Positions 6,198 to 13,738 of a stretch of 18,516 nucleotides of DNA are shown piece after piece (the first letter of the stretch is position 1; each line of letters opens with the position of its first letter). The translations under genes were made by a program, and so were the position numbers. Source of the stretch: JBASTI01 sp964374025 (GTDB taxonomy: Bacteria > Patescibacteriota > Minisyncoccia > Spechtbacterales > HO2-43-30); the NCBI GenBank assembly GCA_964374025.1, contig CAYJWU010000020.1, positions 1-18,516 of the forward strand. The letters run 5' to 3'. Under the pieces are notes generated by a model. It saw only the letters and a program-made list of their open reading frames with translations, did not search any database and was not told the DNA's origin.

Positions 6198-7325
6198 ATG
6201 AAATTTATCTCAACGCAGCAAAACTTTTGCCGGGGACTCTCTATAACAGAAAAAGTAATAGGGAAAAATTTCGCGCTTCCCATCCTTCAAAACATACTTA
6301 TAAACTGTGAAAAAAGCACGGGCCGAGTAAAGCTTGCTTCAACTGACCTTGAAATGGGGGTTGAAGTAACAATACCTTCGAAATCCGAAGAAGAGGGAAG
6401 CGTGGCCATTCCCGCTAAGCTAATAAACGGTTTTGTGAGAAATCTCCCAGACGAGAAAATCGATTTCTCCGAAAAAAACAACAAAGTAGTAATTCAATGC
6501 GCGAATTACAAATCCAATATAAAAGGCCAGGATTCAAAAGAGTTCCCCCTTATACCTCAAGACCAAAACGCGGACGAGTTTACTTTAAAAACCGAAGATT
6601 TTATTCTGGGTCTTTCGCATGTCATAAACTCTGTTTCTTTACTGGACATAAAGCCCGAAATCTCGGGGGTTTTTGTGCAGTTCAGGGAAGAAGACGCGTG
6701 TTTTACGGCCACGGACAGCTTTCGATTAGCTGAAAAAAGCATTAAAAACAGTAAAAAAAATACCTTTTTAAATAAGGTCATCATACCAAGGCGCGCATGC
6801 GATGTGATTATGAGGATATTCGGGGACGTAAAAGATAGTATTGGTGTTAAAATCAACGAGAATCAAATAACTATCAAAAGTTCCCCAGAAGATCCCACGT
6901 CTCCAAAAATACGGTTTGTGAGCAAAATAATTGAAGGCGACTACCCAAACTACGAGCAAATCATCCCTAGCAACTTCACCCTAGCTGTGGGAGCGAGCAA
7001 AGACGAACTGATTCGCCACATAAAAAGCGCGAGCCTTTTTTCAAACAAAATTCATGAGGTGATACTCCAGAGCAATTCAAAGAAACAGCAGCTCGAGATT
7101 ATGTCCGCGGACGCCGAGTACGGAGATCATCATTCAGTTCTTGCCGCGAAAATACAAGGAAACGACGAGAGGGTTGTTTTAAACTACGAGTATCTATTGG
7201 ACGGCATACAGGGGCTTCTTTCTCCCACTGTTTCTATGAAAATAAACCAGGCGAATACGCCCATAATGATCTCATCCCCAGAGGATACGGGATTTAGGTA
7301 TTTGTTAATGCCCATAAAAGCATAA
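6198..7325 (+). CDS. dnaN: DNA polymerase III sliding clamp (beta subunit)
   Basis: A 375-residue beta clamp, the ring that tethers the replicative polymerase to DNA. The three repeated clamp domains are recognisable: the N-terminal LPILQNILI and STDLEMGVE segments, the central EISGVFVQF with ATDSFRLAEK, and the C-terminal EGDYPNYEQIIP with a terminal LLMPIKA that matches the usual MPxR/K ending. Length is typical. It follows dnaA across the putative origin and precedes dciA by 13 bases. No clear ribosome binding site precedes ATG 6198; the upstream sequence is almost all A and T, which itself may favour initiation. Confidence 0.96.
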   Translation: MKFISTQQNFCRGLSITEKVIGKNFALPILQNILINCEKSTGRVKLASTDLEMGVEVTIPSKSEEEGSVAIPAKLINGFVRNLPDEKIDFSEKNNKVVIQCANYKSNIKGQDSKEFPLIPQDQNADEFTLKTEDFILGLSHVINSVSLLDIKPEISGVFVQFREEDACFTATDSFRLAEKSIKNSKKNTFLNKVIIPRRACDVIMRIFGDVKDSIGVKINENQITIKSSPEDPTSPKIRFVSKIIEGDYPNYEQIIPSNFTLAVGASKDELIRHIKSASLFSNKIHEVILQSNSKKQQLEIMSADAEYGDHHSVLAAKIQGNDERVVLNYEYLLDGIQGLLSPTVSMKINQANTPIMISSPEDTGFRYLLMPIKA

Positions 7326-7338
7326 CATTTGAGTAAAA

Positions 7339-7623
7339 ATGTTTATACGCATAAGGTCCTACATCGCGAAGTTTTCAAAAAGGCCCGAGATTAGCCCGAA
7401 TCTCGAGTCGGAGATAATAAAAAAAGAATGGCAAAACACAGTAGGCGCTGTAAATAAAAGCGCGAGAGATAAATCTCAAGCGCTTTATGTAAATCAAAGG
7501 GGCGAATTAGTGGTAAGGGTTAAGGACCATCTTTGGCTTCAGGAGCTGGCTTTCTATAAAGAGGAAATCAGAAAAAAATTAGCTAAAACGAGCTCCATAA
7601 AATCCATAAGACTAATCATTTAA
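7339..7623 (+). CDS. dciA: DciA-like (DUF721) protein, probable helicase loader
   Basis: The 94-residue protein has the DUF721/DciA pattern: EWQNTVGAVNKSARDKS followed by LYVNQRGELVVRVKDHLWLQELAFYKEEIRKKL and a hydrophobic end (SIKSIRLII). DciA is the ancestral loader of the replicative helicase DnaB where DnaC or DnaI is missing. Sitting directly behind dnaA and dnaN, it would complete an initiation cassette: open the origin, load the helicase, clamp the polymerase. The fold call rests on pattern only; the protein is short and divergent. Its stop shares bases with the stop of the oppositely read penicillin-binding protein gene (7620-7623), leaving no space for a terminator. Confidence 0.75.
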   Translation: MFIRIRSYIAKFSKRPEISPNLESEIIKKEWQNTVGAVNKSARDKSQALYVNQRGELVVRVKDHLWLQELAFYKEEIRKKLAKTSSIKSIRLII

Positions 7624-9827
7624 TTGTCATATTCCGTCGGAGGGAACGCGAAGGCAGCCGTAGATGTGGCTTGTTGTGCCGGGTCTAGTTTTACGTTAGT
7701 TGCCCATTTTTGCACGGCGCTTTCCCATAGTTCAAATTGCGGATCCAATGACGGATCGCTCGGGGGCGGACCTTGGGGATTGTCTTTCTGGATAAAGTAT
7801 AAAAGCGAGTGCGGTTCATAAAAGGTTCTTTCTTGAACCAACTCTTTCGGAGTTTGTTCTGTTGCTATTTTTCCCGACGCTACATTTATAGAAAATACTA
7901 ACGGGTCCCCCAACGAGCCGTTAAGGATTGGTTTGGTTGTGGCTATTGGCTTTGGTGGGGTAAAGTTTTTAGGATCCCAGCCCCTTATCTCGTACGCTTT
8001 TTTCATAAAATTGTTCCAAATCGGAGCCGCGGCCGCCGCCCCTGAGGCATTCGGCATTTCGGAGGGCAGATTATTTCCCACCCATACGCCGACAACAATA
8101 TCTTTTGTATATCCGACTGCCCAAGCATCTCGACTCTCTTGGGTTGTGCCAGTCTTTACGGCCGCAGGTATGTTCGGCAGATTAAGATAGCTATTTGGGC
8201 CAAATATGGGAGAGCGCAGGTCATTATCAGAAAGTATGGAGGTAATAAGGCGGGCGACTTCTGGATCAAGCACCTCCTTGGGGTTTATGTTTGGTTCGGC
8301 GAGCGTTTCGCCGACCTTCGAAGCCACCTTCAGCAGGGCATTCGGTTTATTATATATCCCATCCTGTGAAAACACTCCGTAGGCCGCGGTTTCTTCGAGT
8401 AAGGTCACGTCGCCTCCTCCAAGCACCAGAGAAAGCCCATAGTGCGAGGGGTCGTTATTTAAACTTGTGATGCCAAAGCTTCGGGCCAGTTTGATTGTGT
8501 CCGCGAGCCCGGCAAGATAAAGCACCTTAATCGCGGGTATATTTATGGATTGAGCGAGCGCGTCTTTCAGGGTCATGGGGCCTCGGAATTCCCCGTCATA
8601 ATTACGCGGCATGTATTCCTCGGCCCCCTGCACTCCGAAGTTTGTTTCAACATCAAAAACAATGGTATCCGGGGTATACCCTTTTTCAAAGGCCCTAGCG
8701 TACGCGAAAGGCTTGAATGACGAGCCCGGCTGACGCAGACGCATCGCGACGTTTACATTGCCGTCGTTTTCGAGATCAAAATAGTCGCGCGACCCCACCA
8801 TCGCAAGTATCTCGCCGGAGGCGGGATCTAGTGCTACGAGCGCCGCGTTTTTCGCGCCGAAGCGCTTTTCATTTTTCTTCGCCCACTCCGTAACGACCCC
8901 TTCGGCTTCTTGCTGGAGCTTCCAATCCAATGATGTCGTCACAGTAAATCCAGAGCTTTTTAGCTGGTCTTGCCCGTATGTTTGCTCAAGCTGATCTATT
9001 ATGTACATTACAAAATGAGGGGCTTTAATGCCCGTGAGGTCTTTGGAGTACGCCATTTCTTCGCCTTTCGCGCCTTGAAGCTCGGACTCTTTGATGTACC
9101 CAAGGGCGCGCATGCGGCCCAATAGATATTCCTGCCTATTTTTGAGCTCATCCGGATTATTCCCAAAAGGGGAGTAGTACGTGGGAGCTTTTGGTAGTGA
9201 GGCGAGAAGCGCGGATTCCGCGAGCGTTAGATCCTTCGCGTTTTTATTAAAGAATGTTTGGCTCGCGGCTTCTATCCCGTAGGCATTGGAGCCGTAAGGC
9301 ACGGCGTTTAGATAAAAATTTAGAATCTCATCTTTGCTGTATTTAACTTCCATTTCAAGGGCAAGTATGAGTTCTTTTATTTTACGCGACAGCGTGCGTT
9401 CCGGGCTAAGATATATATTTTTGATAAGTTGCTGTGTTATCGTAGATCCTCCCTGTTTCACCTTTTTCCCCTTGAGGTTTGTGAGTATGGCGCGGGCAAC
9501 CCCGGAAAAATCAAGGCCAAAATGATTGTAAAAATTATCGTCCTCCGCGACTATCGTCGCGGTTTTTACATATTGGGGGATTGTGTCTATCGGAATTATC
9601 GTGCGTTTGTATTCGCCGTGTATGTCATACAGCAAGACCAAGCCGGTGCGGTCATATATTTTTGTGGATTCAGGTATTTTTATCTCGGATATGCTTGACG
9701 CGCTCGGTAAATCTTGCGCGTAGTAGGCAAAAATACCGCCGATCCCCACAATACCCAAAATCCCCAGGAGGAACCCGAGTTTTATAAATAGTTTTATTGT
9801 TTTAAATTTTGATTTTTTATGGGGCAT
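7620..9827 (-). CDS. Class A penicillin-binding protein (PBP1A-like)
   Basis: The 735-residue bifunctional peptidoglycan synthase has an N-terminal cytoplasmic basic stretch and a membrane anchor (~13-36), a GT51 glycosyltransferase domain (~65-250) with catalytic Glu95 in VAEDDNFYNHFG and the GGSTITQQLIKN motif at ~126-137, and a transpeptidase domain (~325-640) with SxxK as S369-SF-K372, SxN as S427-I-N429 and KTG at 558-560. It polymerises and crosslinks cell-wall glycan outside the membrane. All catalytic residues are present. A Pro/Thr-rich tail of about 95 residues follows. The ATG at 9827 lies only 20 bases from the tyrS start; CATAAT on the minus strand (9833-9838) six bases upstream suggests a leaderless transcript. 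Confidence 0.95.
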   Translation of the reverse strand: MPHKKSKFKTIKLFIKLGFLLGILGIVGIGGIFAYYAQDLPSASSISEIKIPESTKIYDRTGLVLLYDIHGEYKRTIIPIDTIPQYVKTATIVAEDDNFYNHFGLDFSGVARAILTNLKGKKVKQGGSTITQQLIKNIYLSPERTLSRKIKELILALEMEVKYSKDEILNFYLNAVPYGSNAYGIEAASQTFFNKNAKDLTLAESALLASLPKAPTYYSPFGNNPDELKNRQEYLLGRMRALGYIKESELQGAKGEEMAYSKDLTGIKAPHFVMYIIDQLEQTYGQDQLKSSGFTVTTSLDWKLQQEAEGVVTEWAKKNEKRFGAKNAALVALDPASGEILAMVGSRDYFDLENDGNVNVAMRLRQPGSSFKPFAYARAFEKGYTPDTIVFDVETNFGVQGAEEYMPRNYDGEFRGPMTLKDALAQSINIPAIKVLYLAGLADTIKLARSFGITSLNNDPSHYGLSLVLGGGDVTLLEETAAYGVFSQDGIYNKPNALLKVASKVGETLAEPNINPKEVLDPEVARLITSILSDNDLRSPIFGPNSYLNLPNIPAAVKTGTTQESRDAWAVGYTKDIVVGVWVGNNLPSEMPNASGAAAAAPIWNNFMKKAYEIRGWDPKNFTPPKPIATTKPILNGSLGDPLVFSINVASGKIATEQTPKELVQERTFYEPHSLLYFIQKDNPQGPPPSDPSLDPQFELWESAVQKWATNVKLDPAQQATSTAAFAFPPTEYDN

Positions 9828-9837
9828 GGGGTATTAT
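9809..9837 (+). promoter_or_regulatory. Candidate tyrS promoter overlapping the PBP gene start
   Basis: TTGATT (9809-9814) and TATTAT (9832-9837) are separated by exactly 17 bases, a good sigma-70-type match. Transcription would begin near 9844, only a few bases ahead of ATG 9847, giving an almost leaderless tyrS message. The -10 region read on the other strand (CATAAT, 9833-9838) could serve the divergent penicillin-binding protein gene. Confidence 0.45.
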
Positions 9838-9846
9838 GGGTATACT

Positions 9847-11058
9847 ATGCCACTAAAAAGTGAACAAATCAACGAGTTAGAAGAAACATTGGAAAGATGG
9901 GCGGAAGAAGCGATACCTTCACGGGAGGATTTAGAAGAAGCGCTGACCGGCAATAAAAAACTCACAATATACCATGGAGTGGATCCCACAGCCCCGGATC
10001 TGCACCTCGGCCACTCAACAAATTATTTTCTTTTACGGCGTCTTCAAAAATTGGGTCACAAGATAATTTTGCTTATAGGCGATTTCACGGCGCGCATAGG
10101 GGACCCCTCCGGCAGGACAACGGGGCGCGTCCCGCTGACAGAGAAACAAGTTGCCGAGAACGCGAAAACGTATAAAAAACAGGCGGCTAAAATTCTAGAT
10201 TTTGATTCGGCGCAAAATCCCGCGTCGCTTGCCTACAATAGCAAATGGCTTGGCAAACTTGCATTTAAAGATGTTGTTGACATATCCTCGCATTTTACCG
10301 TACAACAGATGCTCGCGCGCGATATGTTCCAGAAACGGATTAAAGACGGAAACCCGATCGGACTTCACGAATTTTTGTATCCCTTAATGCAGGGATATGA
10401 TTCCGTCGCGCTTAAAACAGATGTTGAGGTTGGGGGCAGCGACCAGCTGTTTAATATGCTCGTAGGAAGAGATTTGGTGAAGATTTACCTTGCCAAAGAG
10501 AAGTTTGTTGTTACCACAAAGCTGCTTATAAATCCTAAAACAGGCGCTAAGCTAATGAGTAAAAGCGAAGGAAATTACATAGCGCTTAATGACCCTCCCA
10601 ATAAAATGTACGGCAAGGTTATGGCATTGCCAGACGAGGTAGTAAAAGATTGTTTTGCTCTTTGTACGGAGGTGCCCCTTGGCGAGATAGAGGGAATAAT
10701 GAAGCTGCCTCCTCGCGAGGCCAAAGCCCGCCTTGCGTATGAGATAGTAGCGATGTATCACGACAAAAAAGAGGCGGGTAAGGCCGAGGCCGAATTTACT
10801 AAGGTTTTTTCCGCGCACGAGCCTCCAGCCGATATTCAAACGTTCCGCATCCAAAATAAAACAAAAAATATCCTCGATCTGCTCGTGGAGACTGGCCTTG
10901 CCCCCTCAAAAAACGAAGCCCGGCGTCTGGTGGAACAAGGCGGGGTAAGGGTGGGGGGAGAAGTTATAGGAAGCGCCACAGAGGAGGTAAGCGTTAAGGA
11001 GGGAGCGGTGGTGCAAGTAGGAAAGAGAAGGTTTATAAAATTAGAAATTAGAAATTAG
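9847..11058 (+). CDS. tyrS: Tyrosyl-tRNA synthetase
   Basis: The class I synthetase charges tRNA-Tyr. Visible motifs are the HIGH variant HLGH after VDPTAPDL, LIGDFTARIGDPSGR, the DVEVGGSDQLFN tyrosine/ATP pocket strand, the KMSKS variant LMSKSEG and a C-terminal S4 RNA-binding domain (NEARRLVEQGGVRVGGE). The form resembles the TyrZ-type enzymes with the GDPSGR motif. I choose ATG 9847 (403 residues) over in-frame ATG 9826, because 9826 overlaps the divergent gene start and adds seven unconserved residues (MGYYGYT), and because the candidate promoter ends just before 9847. The last codons (LEIRN and stop) are made from copies of a TTAGAAA tandem repeat, so the C-terminus may have been reset by repeat growth. 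Confidence 0.95.
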   Translation: MPLKSEQINELEETLERWAEEAIPSREDLEEALTGNKKLTIYHGVDPTAPDLHLGHSTNYFLLRRLQKLGHKIILLIGDFTARIGDPSGRTTGRVPLTEKQVAENAKTYKKQAAKILDFDSAQNPASLAYNSKWLGKLAFKDVVDISSHFTVQQMLARDMFQKRIKDGNPIGLHEFLYPLMQGYDSVALKTDVEVGGSDQLFNMLVGRDLVKIYLAKEKFVVTTKLLINPKTGAKLMSKSEGNYIALNDPPNKMYGKVMALPDEVVKDCFALCTEVPLGEIEGIMKLPPREAKARLAYEIVAMYHDKKEAGKAEAEFTKVFSAHEPPADIQTFRIQNKTKNILDLLVETGLAPSKNEARRLVEQGGVRVGGEVIGSATEEVSVKEGAVVQVGKRRFIKLEIRN

Positions 11059-11061
11059 AAA
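11041..11061. repeat. (TTAGAAA)x3 tandem heptamer at the 3' end of tyrS
   Basis: Three exact TTAGAAA copies (11041-11061) are preceded by AAA and followed by the diverged TTATTTC. They encode the last tyrS residues and its TAG stop, and fill the gap to the convergent ATP-grasp gene. The unit length, seven, equals that of the array before dnaA. Confidence 0.85.
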
Positions 11062-11068
11062 TTATTTC

Positions 11069-12595
11069 TTAGCCCTTAGCTAGGAAATCCGGGTCAAAAA
11101 ATTTTCTAATCCCTACAAACCAAACCCTTCTCAACTTAAACCGATTATGCATTTTAAGAGTAACTTTTCTGGCCCACGGGGTCAGGGCTTTTTTGTTTTT
11201 TGAAAGAATGGGCCTTAGGGTAATTATTCTCCCGAGGCGTCTATTTGGGCTGTAGTGCGCTTTTTTCTGCAATACGCCGTCTGTAAGGAGAAATTCGTTT
11301 CCGTGTCTTAAATGTTTCATTGAGTAGCCGTGCCTTACAAAGGTTAGTTTTCCTTTGCGCATCCTATACACTCCGGCCTTGACTTTCGCGGCGCTTCTCA
11401 CCCAATGCCCGGTTAAATTGTGCGGAAACATTTGCGCGCCCATTTTGGGTTGGCGCATTAAAGCGTTTATTTTAGCTATATCAATTTCGTAGTCAGCGTC
11501 TAGATACTCAAGGACATGAAAGGCGATAATAGGGGGCTCGTTGTTTTGTATCTGAACCATGGTGAGCGTAGGGAACGAACCGAGCAGGCGGGGGTTCGAC
11601 TCCGTCACATAGAGTTTTTGTGTTTCTTCTTCAAGAACAAAATCCACTCCGAATATTCCTTTATATCCGAATTTTTGAAAGTATCTCCCGACTTTCTCTA
11701 CGGTATCGTATGCTTGTTCTTCAACGCGAGGTGAGAATTTTGAACTAGACCAGTCGTGTCCGCAAAAGAGGCCCGATCCCTTTGCGGGATTATAGAGCTC
11801 CGGTACATCTATAAGCTGATACTGCGGGTTTGTGGAAAGAACCCCATAGCGCGTGACACATCCCGTGATACTGGGGGAGGGGCCCTTGATGTATTTCGCT
11901 ACTATGACGTCAAGAGTCGATATGTCTTCAGCAATCTCCTCTCCCTCTATGTCTTGTGCGCGTAGTTTGCGCAGGGCTTTATGCCAGTCGTCTTCGCAGG
12001 AAATAAAAAAAGTCCCTTTGCCTCCGCCGCGCCGCGGATGCTGAACAACAAAAGGAATGCCGTATTTTGTTTTTAGTTTGTGAAAATTAAGGTTTCGAGC
12101 TGGAAGTATCTCGCCCGGCGGGGGAGTGACCCCGATACCCGCAAGGATTTTGCGGAATTTAATTTTATCCTCAAATAACTTTTTTCCGAATTTTGCGGGC
12201 GAGGCAACGAGCGTCCAACCATTTTCCCGGCACGTTTGTTCCATTTTTAATGAGGACTTGTAAACAACAAGGGCGGGCTTGCCCTGAGCGGGGTCGAAGG
12301 GGTTTTTAAACTTTGACAAATATTCTTTCGTCCGGGGATGCGCTATCACGGTTGTGGAATTTCTTGGCGCGTCTATATGCCTTGTCCCCATACCTTTCTC
12401 GAGCGACATCACTTCCATATCTTTTTCTATAAGCTTTGTGTCCAAGGAATAGCGCAGCGCAAGAAGGCGGTAATTTTGCACAACATCCTCAAGGCCCAAT
12501 CTATCAAAAGCGTAAACGCCTACTCCGAAGATAGGTGTTTTCACATTGTCTCGAAAAAATTGTTTAAGAGTTGGAAGATCGGTAATCACAGTCAA
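11069..12595 (-). CDS. ATP-grasp enzyme, second ligase of the cluster
   Basis: A 508-residue protein. Residues ~138-365 carry ATP-grasp features: a glycine-rich loop GGGKGTFF at ~190-197, the metal-binding strand FGVDFV (D298) and TESNPR (E322, N324). ATP-grasp enzymes activate a carboxylate as acyl phosphate and join it to an amine or thiol. The N-terminal ~130 residues may be a pre-ATP-grasp domain; the C-terminal ~130 residues are basic and not recognised. I cannot name the substrate. It follows the DUF1704 gene by three bases and starts at TTG 12595 (or GTG 12589); GGAT ahead of TTG may serve as a weak ribosome site. Residues ~98-107 include a PFDPAQGKP segment encoded by a short repeat. 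It converges with tyrS with a 10-base gap. Confidence 0.75.
   Translation of the reverse strand: MTVITDLPTLKQFFRDNVKTPIFGVGVYAFDRLGLEDVVQNYRLLALRYSLDTKLIEKDMEVMSLEKGMGTRHIDAPRNSTTVIAHPRTKEYLSKFKNPFDPAQGKPALVVYKSSLKMEQTCRENGWTLVASPAKFGKKLFEDKIKFRKILAGIGVTPPPGEILPARNLNFHKLKTKYGIPFVVQHPRRGGGKGTFFISCEDDWHKALRKLRAQDIEGEEIAEDISTLDVIVAKYIKGPSPSITGCVTRYGVLSTNPQYQLIDVPELYNPAKGSGLFCGHDWSSSKFSPRVEEQAYDTVEKVGRYFQKFGYKGIFGVDFVLEEETQKLYVTESNPRLLGSFPTLTMVQIQNNEPPIIAFHVLEYLDADYEIDIAKINALMRQPKMGAQMFPHNLTGHWVRSAAKVKAGVYRMRKGKLTFVRHGYSMKHLRHGNEFLLTDGVLQKKAHYSPNRRLGRIITLRPILSKNKKALTPWARKVTLKMHNRFKLRRVWFVGIRKFFDPDFLAKG
12278..12301. repeat. 24-bp repeat-like insertion within the ATP-grasp gene
   Basis: The minus strand begins CCCTTCGACCCCGCTC and ends AGGGCAAG, encoding PFDPAQGK. 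I recognise this unit from memory as a short repeat seen in many environmental genomes, often in frame. It is 24 bases, a multiple of three. Removing it together with one flanking CCC joins KFKN-P to ALVVYKS, a natural-looking strand. Only one copy occurs in this window. Confidence 0.5.
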
Positions 12596-12598
12596 GTT

Positions 12599-13714
12599 TT
12601 ATCCGACATTTTTTAAGTGTCTTGGTAGGTACCGCGGCTCTTTGATTTCTATGCCAAATTTGGCAAGCGACTCCGCGTTTGATATATTTAGTTTTCCTAT
12701 ATAAAGCAGCCGCATATCTCCTCCTTTGTCCAAAAAGTTTTTCACTTCAAGATAGCCCTTTAGGTAGTGGTGATCTTTCGTGAAAGATCCGGGCCCAGAT
12801 GTATCAGAGAGGCCGCGTTTTACGCGCACCGTTACGTTCCATGCATAAGGCAAAGGAAGGCCGAGGGCATCGAGGTTATGAAAGACGCTATAAAATGAAT
12901 GTTTGCGCGCAAGGTGCGCGGCTATTGTGCGGGCCGCGACAAGAAGAACTCTTCTCGGGTCATGTTGCCCGAGAGCCTCGTTGAAAAAAGCCAGACCCTC
13001 TTCTGTTGTGGGGGGACCGGCAAATCCCCCTCCAAAAAGGGAAGGGAGGCGCTGAAGGGCGCCGTTCTCTTTTCTAAAAATATGAGTTTCTATCTCATGC
13101 ACGGCAAGACTCGCAAGTTCTCCCGGAGCAAAGCGCTCCCCCTTTTTAATAAGCAGATATTTTGAGCGGGAATCGAGGCCGGCCTTTGAGCTTATATTTT
13201 TCCGCAGTTTTATTTTCCAGGGCAAGAGGTGGTCAGTCGCGTACTGCTGTAATATTTTAGCGGCCTCGGCATCGCCAATTGTGTCTCGAACTTTAAGAAA
13301 AACGGCGCCTGATGCACCGTCGAACTGTCCCTTCGCGTATTTTACTTGGGAGGCGCTCGGCGCGCCGAATAACTTAATGGAATATCTGCCGATTTTTTTA
13401 GACCCTATATTCTGAATGCACTGAATTTTTTTAAGAGTTCTCCTGCGTTTATTTTCAAGGTGCCGCGAGAAAAACCACTGTTCGTCCTTTGCCGCGGGGA
13501 TTTTGATGCGCAAGGAGGCAAGGGCGCATTTTAGTTTATTTAGATTTGGTTTAGCGGGCTTATAGCGGAAGAAAGGGTTGTATTCTTCGCCTCGCGCATA
13601 CGCGCAGAGAAACTTTCGTCTTTGGAAATTTATATTTGTTGGATTGAGGCGGCTCAAAAGCCGTACCTTTCTGTCCGCCACTCCAAGGCACTGATCAATT
13701 TTTTTTAAGCCCAT
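12599..13714 (-). CDS. DUF1704 (QEGLA-motif) metallopeptidase-like protein
   Basis: The ~371-residue protein shows the DUF1704 signatures: LAVHEIETHIFR (zinc-binding HExxxH, His ~207 and ~212, Glu ~208), a PPTTEEGLAFFNE segment matching the family QEGLA motif that likely adds the third metal ligand, and TVRVKRGLSDTSGPGSFTKDHHYLKG. Eukaryotic relatives of this family are tyrosine carboxypeptidases of tubulin, so a C-terminal trimming activity is plausible; that is family knowledge, not shown here. It is slightly shorter than usual and has a basic N-terminus. ATG 13714 is chosen over the adjacent GTG 13717. It lies 24 bases after the ligase-protease gene and three bases before the second ATP-grasp gene. 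In this cluster it may remove residues that the ligases add. Confidence 0.82.
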   Translation of the reverse strand: MGLKKIDQCLGVADRKVRLLSRLNPTNINFQRRKFLCAYARGEEYNPFFRYKPAKPNLNKLKCALASLRIKIPAAKDEQWFFSRHLENKRRRTLKKIQCIQNIGSKKIGRYSIKLFGAPSASQVKYAKGQFDGASGAVFLKVRDTIGDAEAAKILQQYATDHLLPWKIKLRKNISSKAGLDSRSKYLLIKKGERFAPGELASLAVHEIETHIFRKENGALQRLPSLFGGGFAGPPTTEEGLAFFNEALGQHDPRRVLLVAARTIAAHLARKHSFYSVFHNLDALGLPLPYAWNVTVRVKRGLSDTSGPGSFTKDHHYLKGYLEVKNFLDKGGDMRLLYIGKLNISNAESLAKFGIEIKEPRYLPRHLKNVG

Positions 13715-13738
13715 CACGTCTTTATTATGGCATACTTC

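Noticed and set aside
12121..12140. GTGACCCCGAT resembling part of the palindrome core
   Set aside because: The complementary arm is missing and the bases encode a normal part of the ATP-grasp protein (GVTPPPGE); chance similarity.
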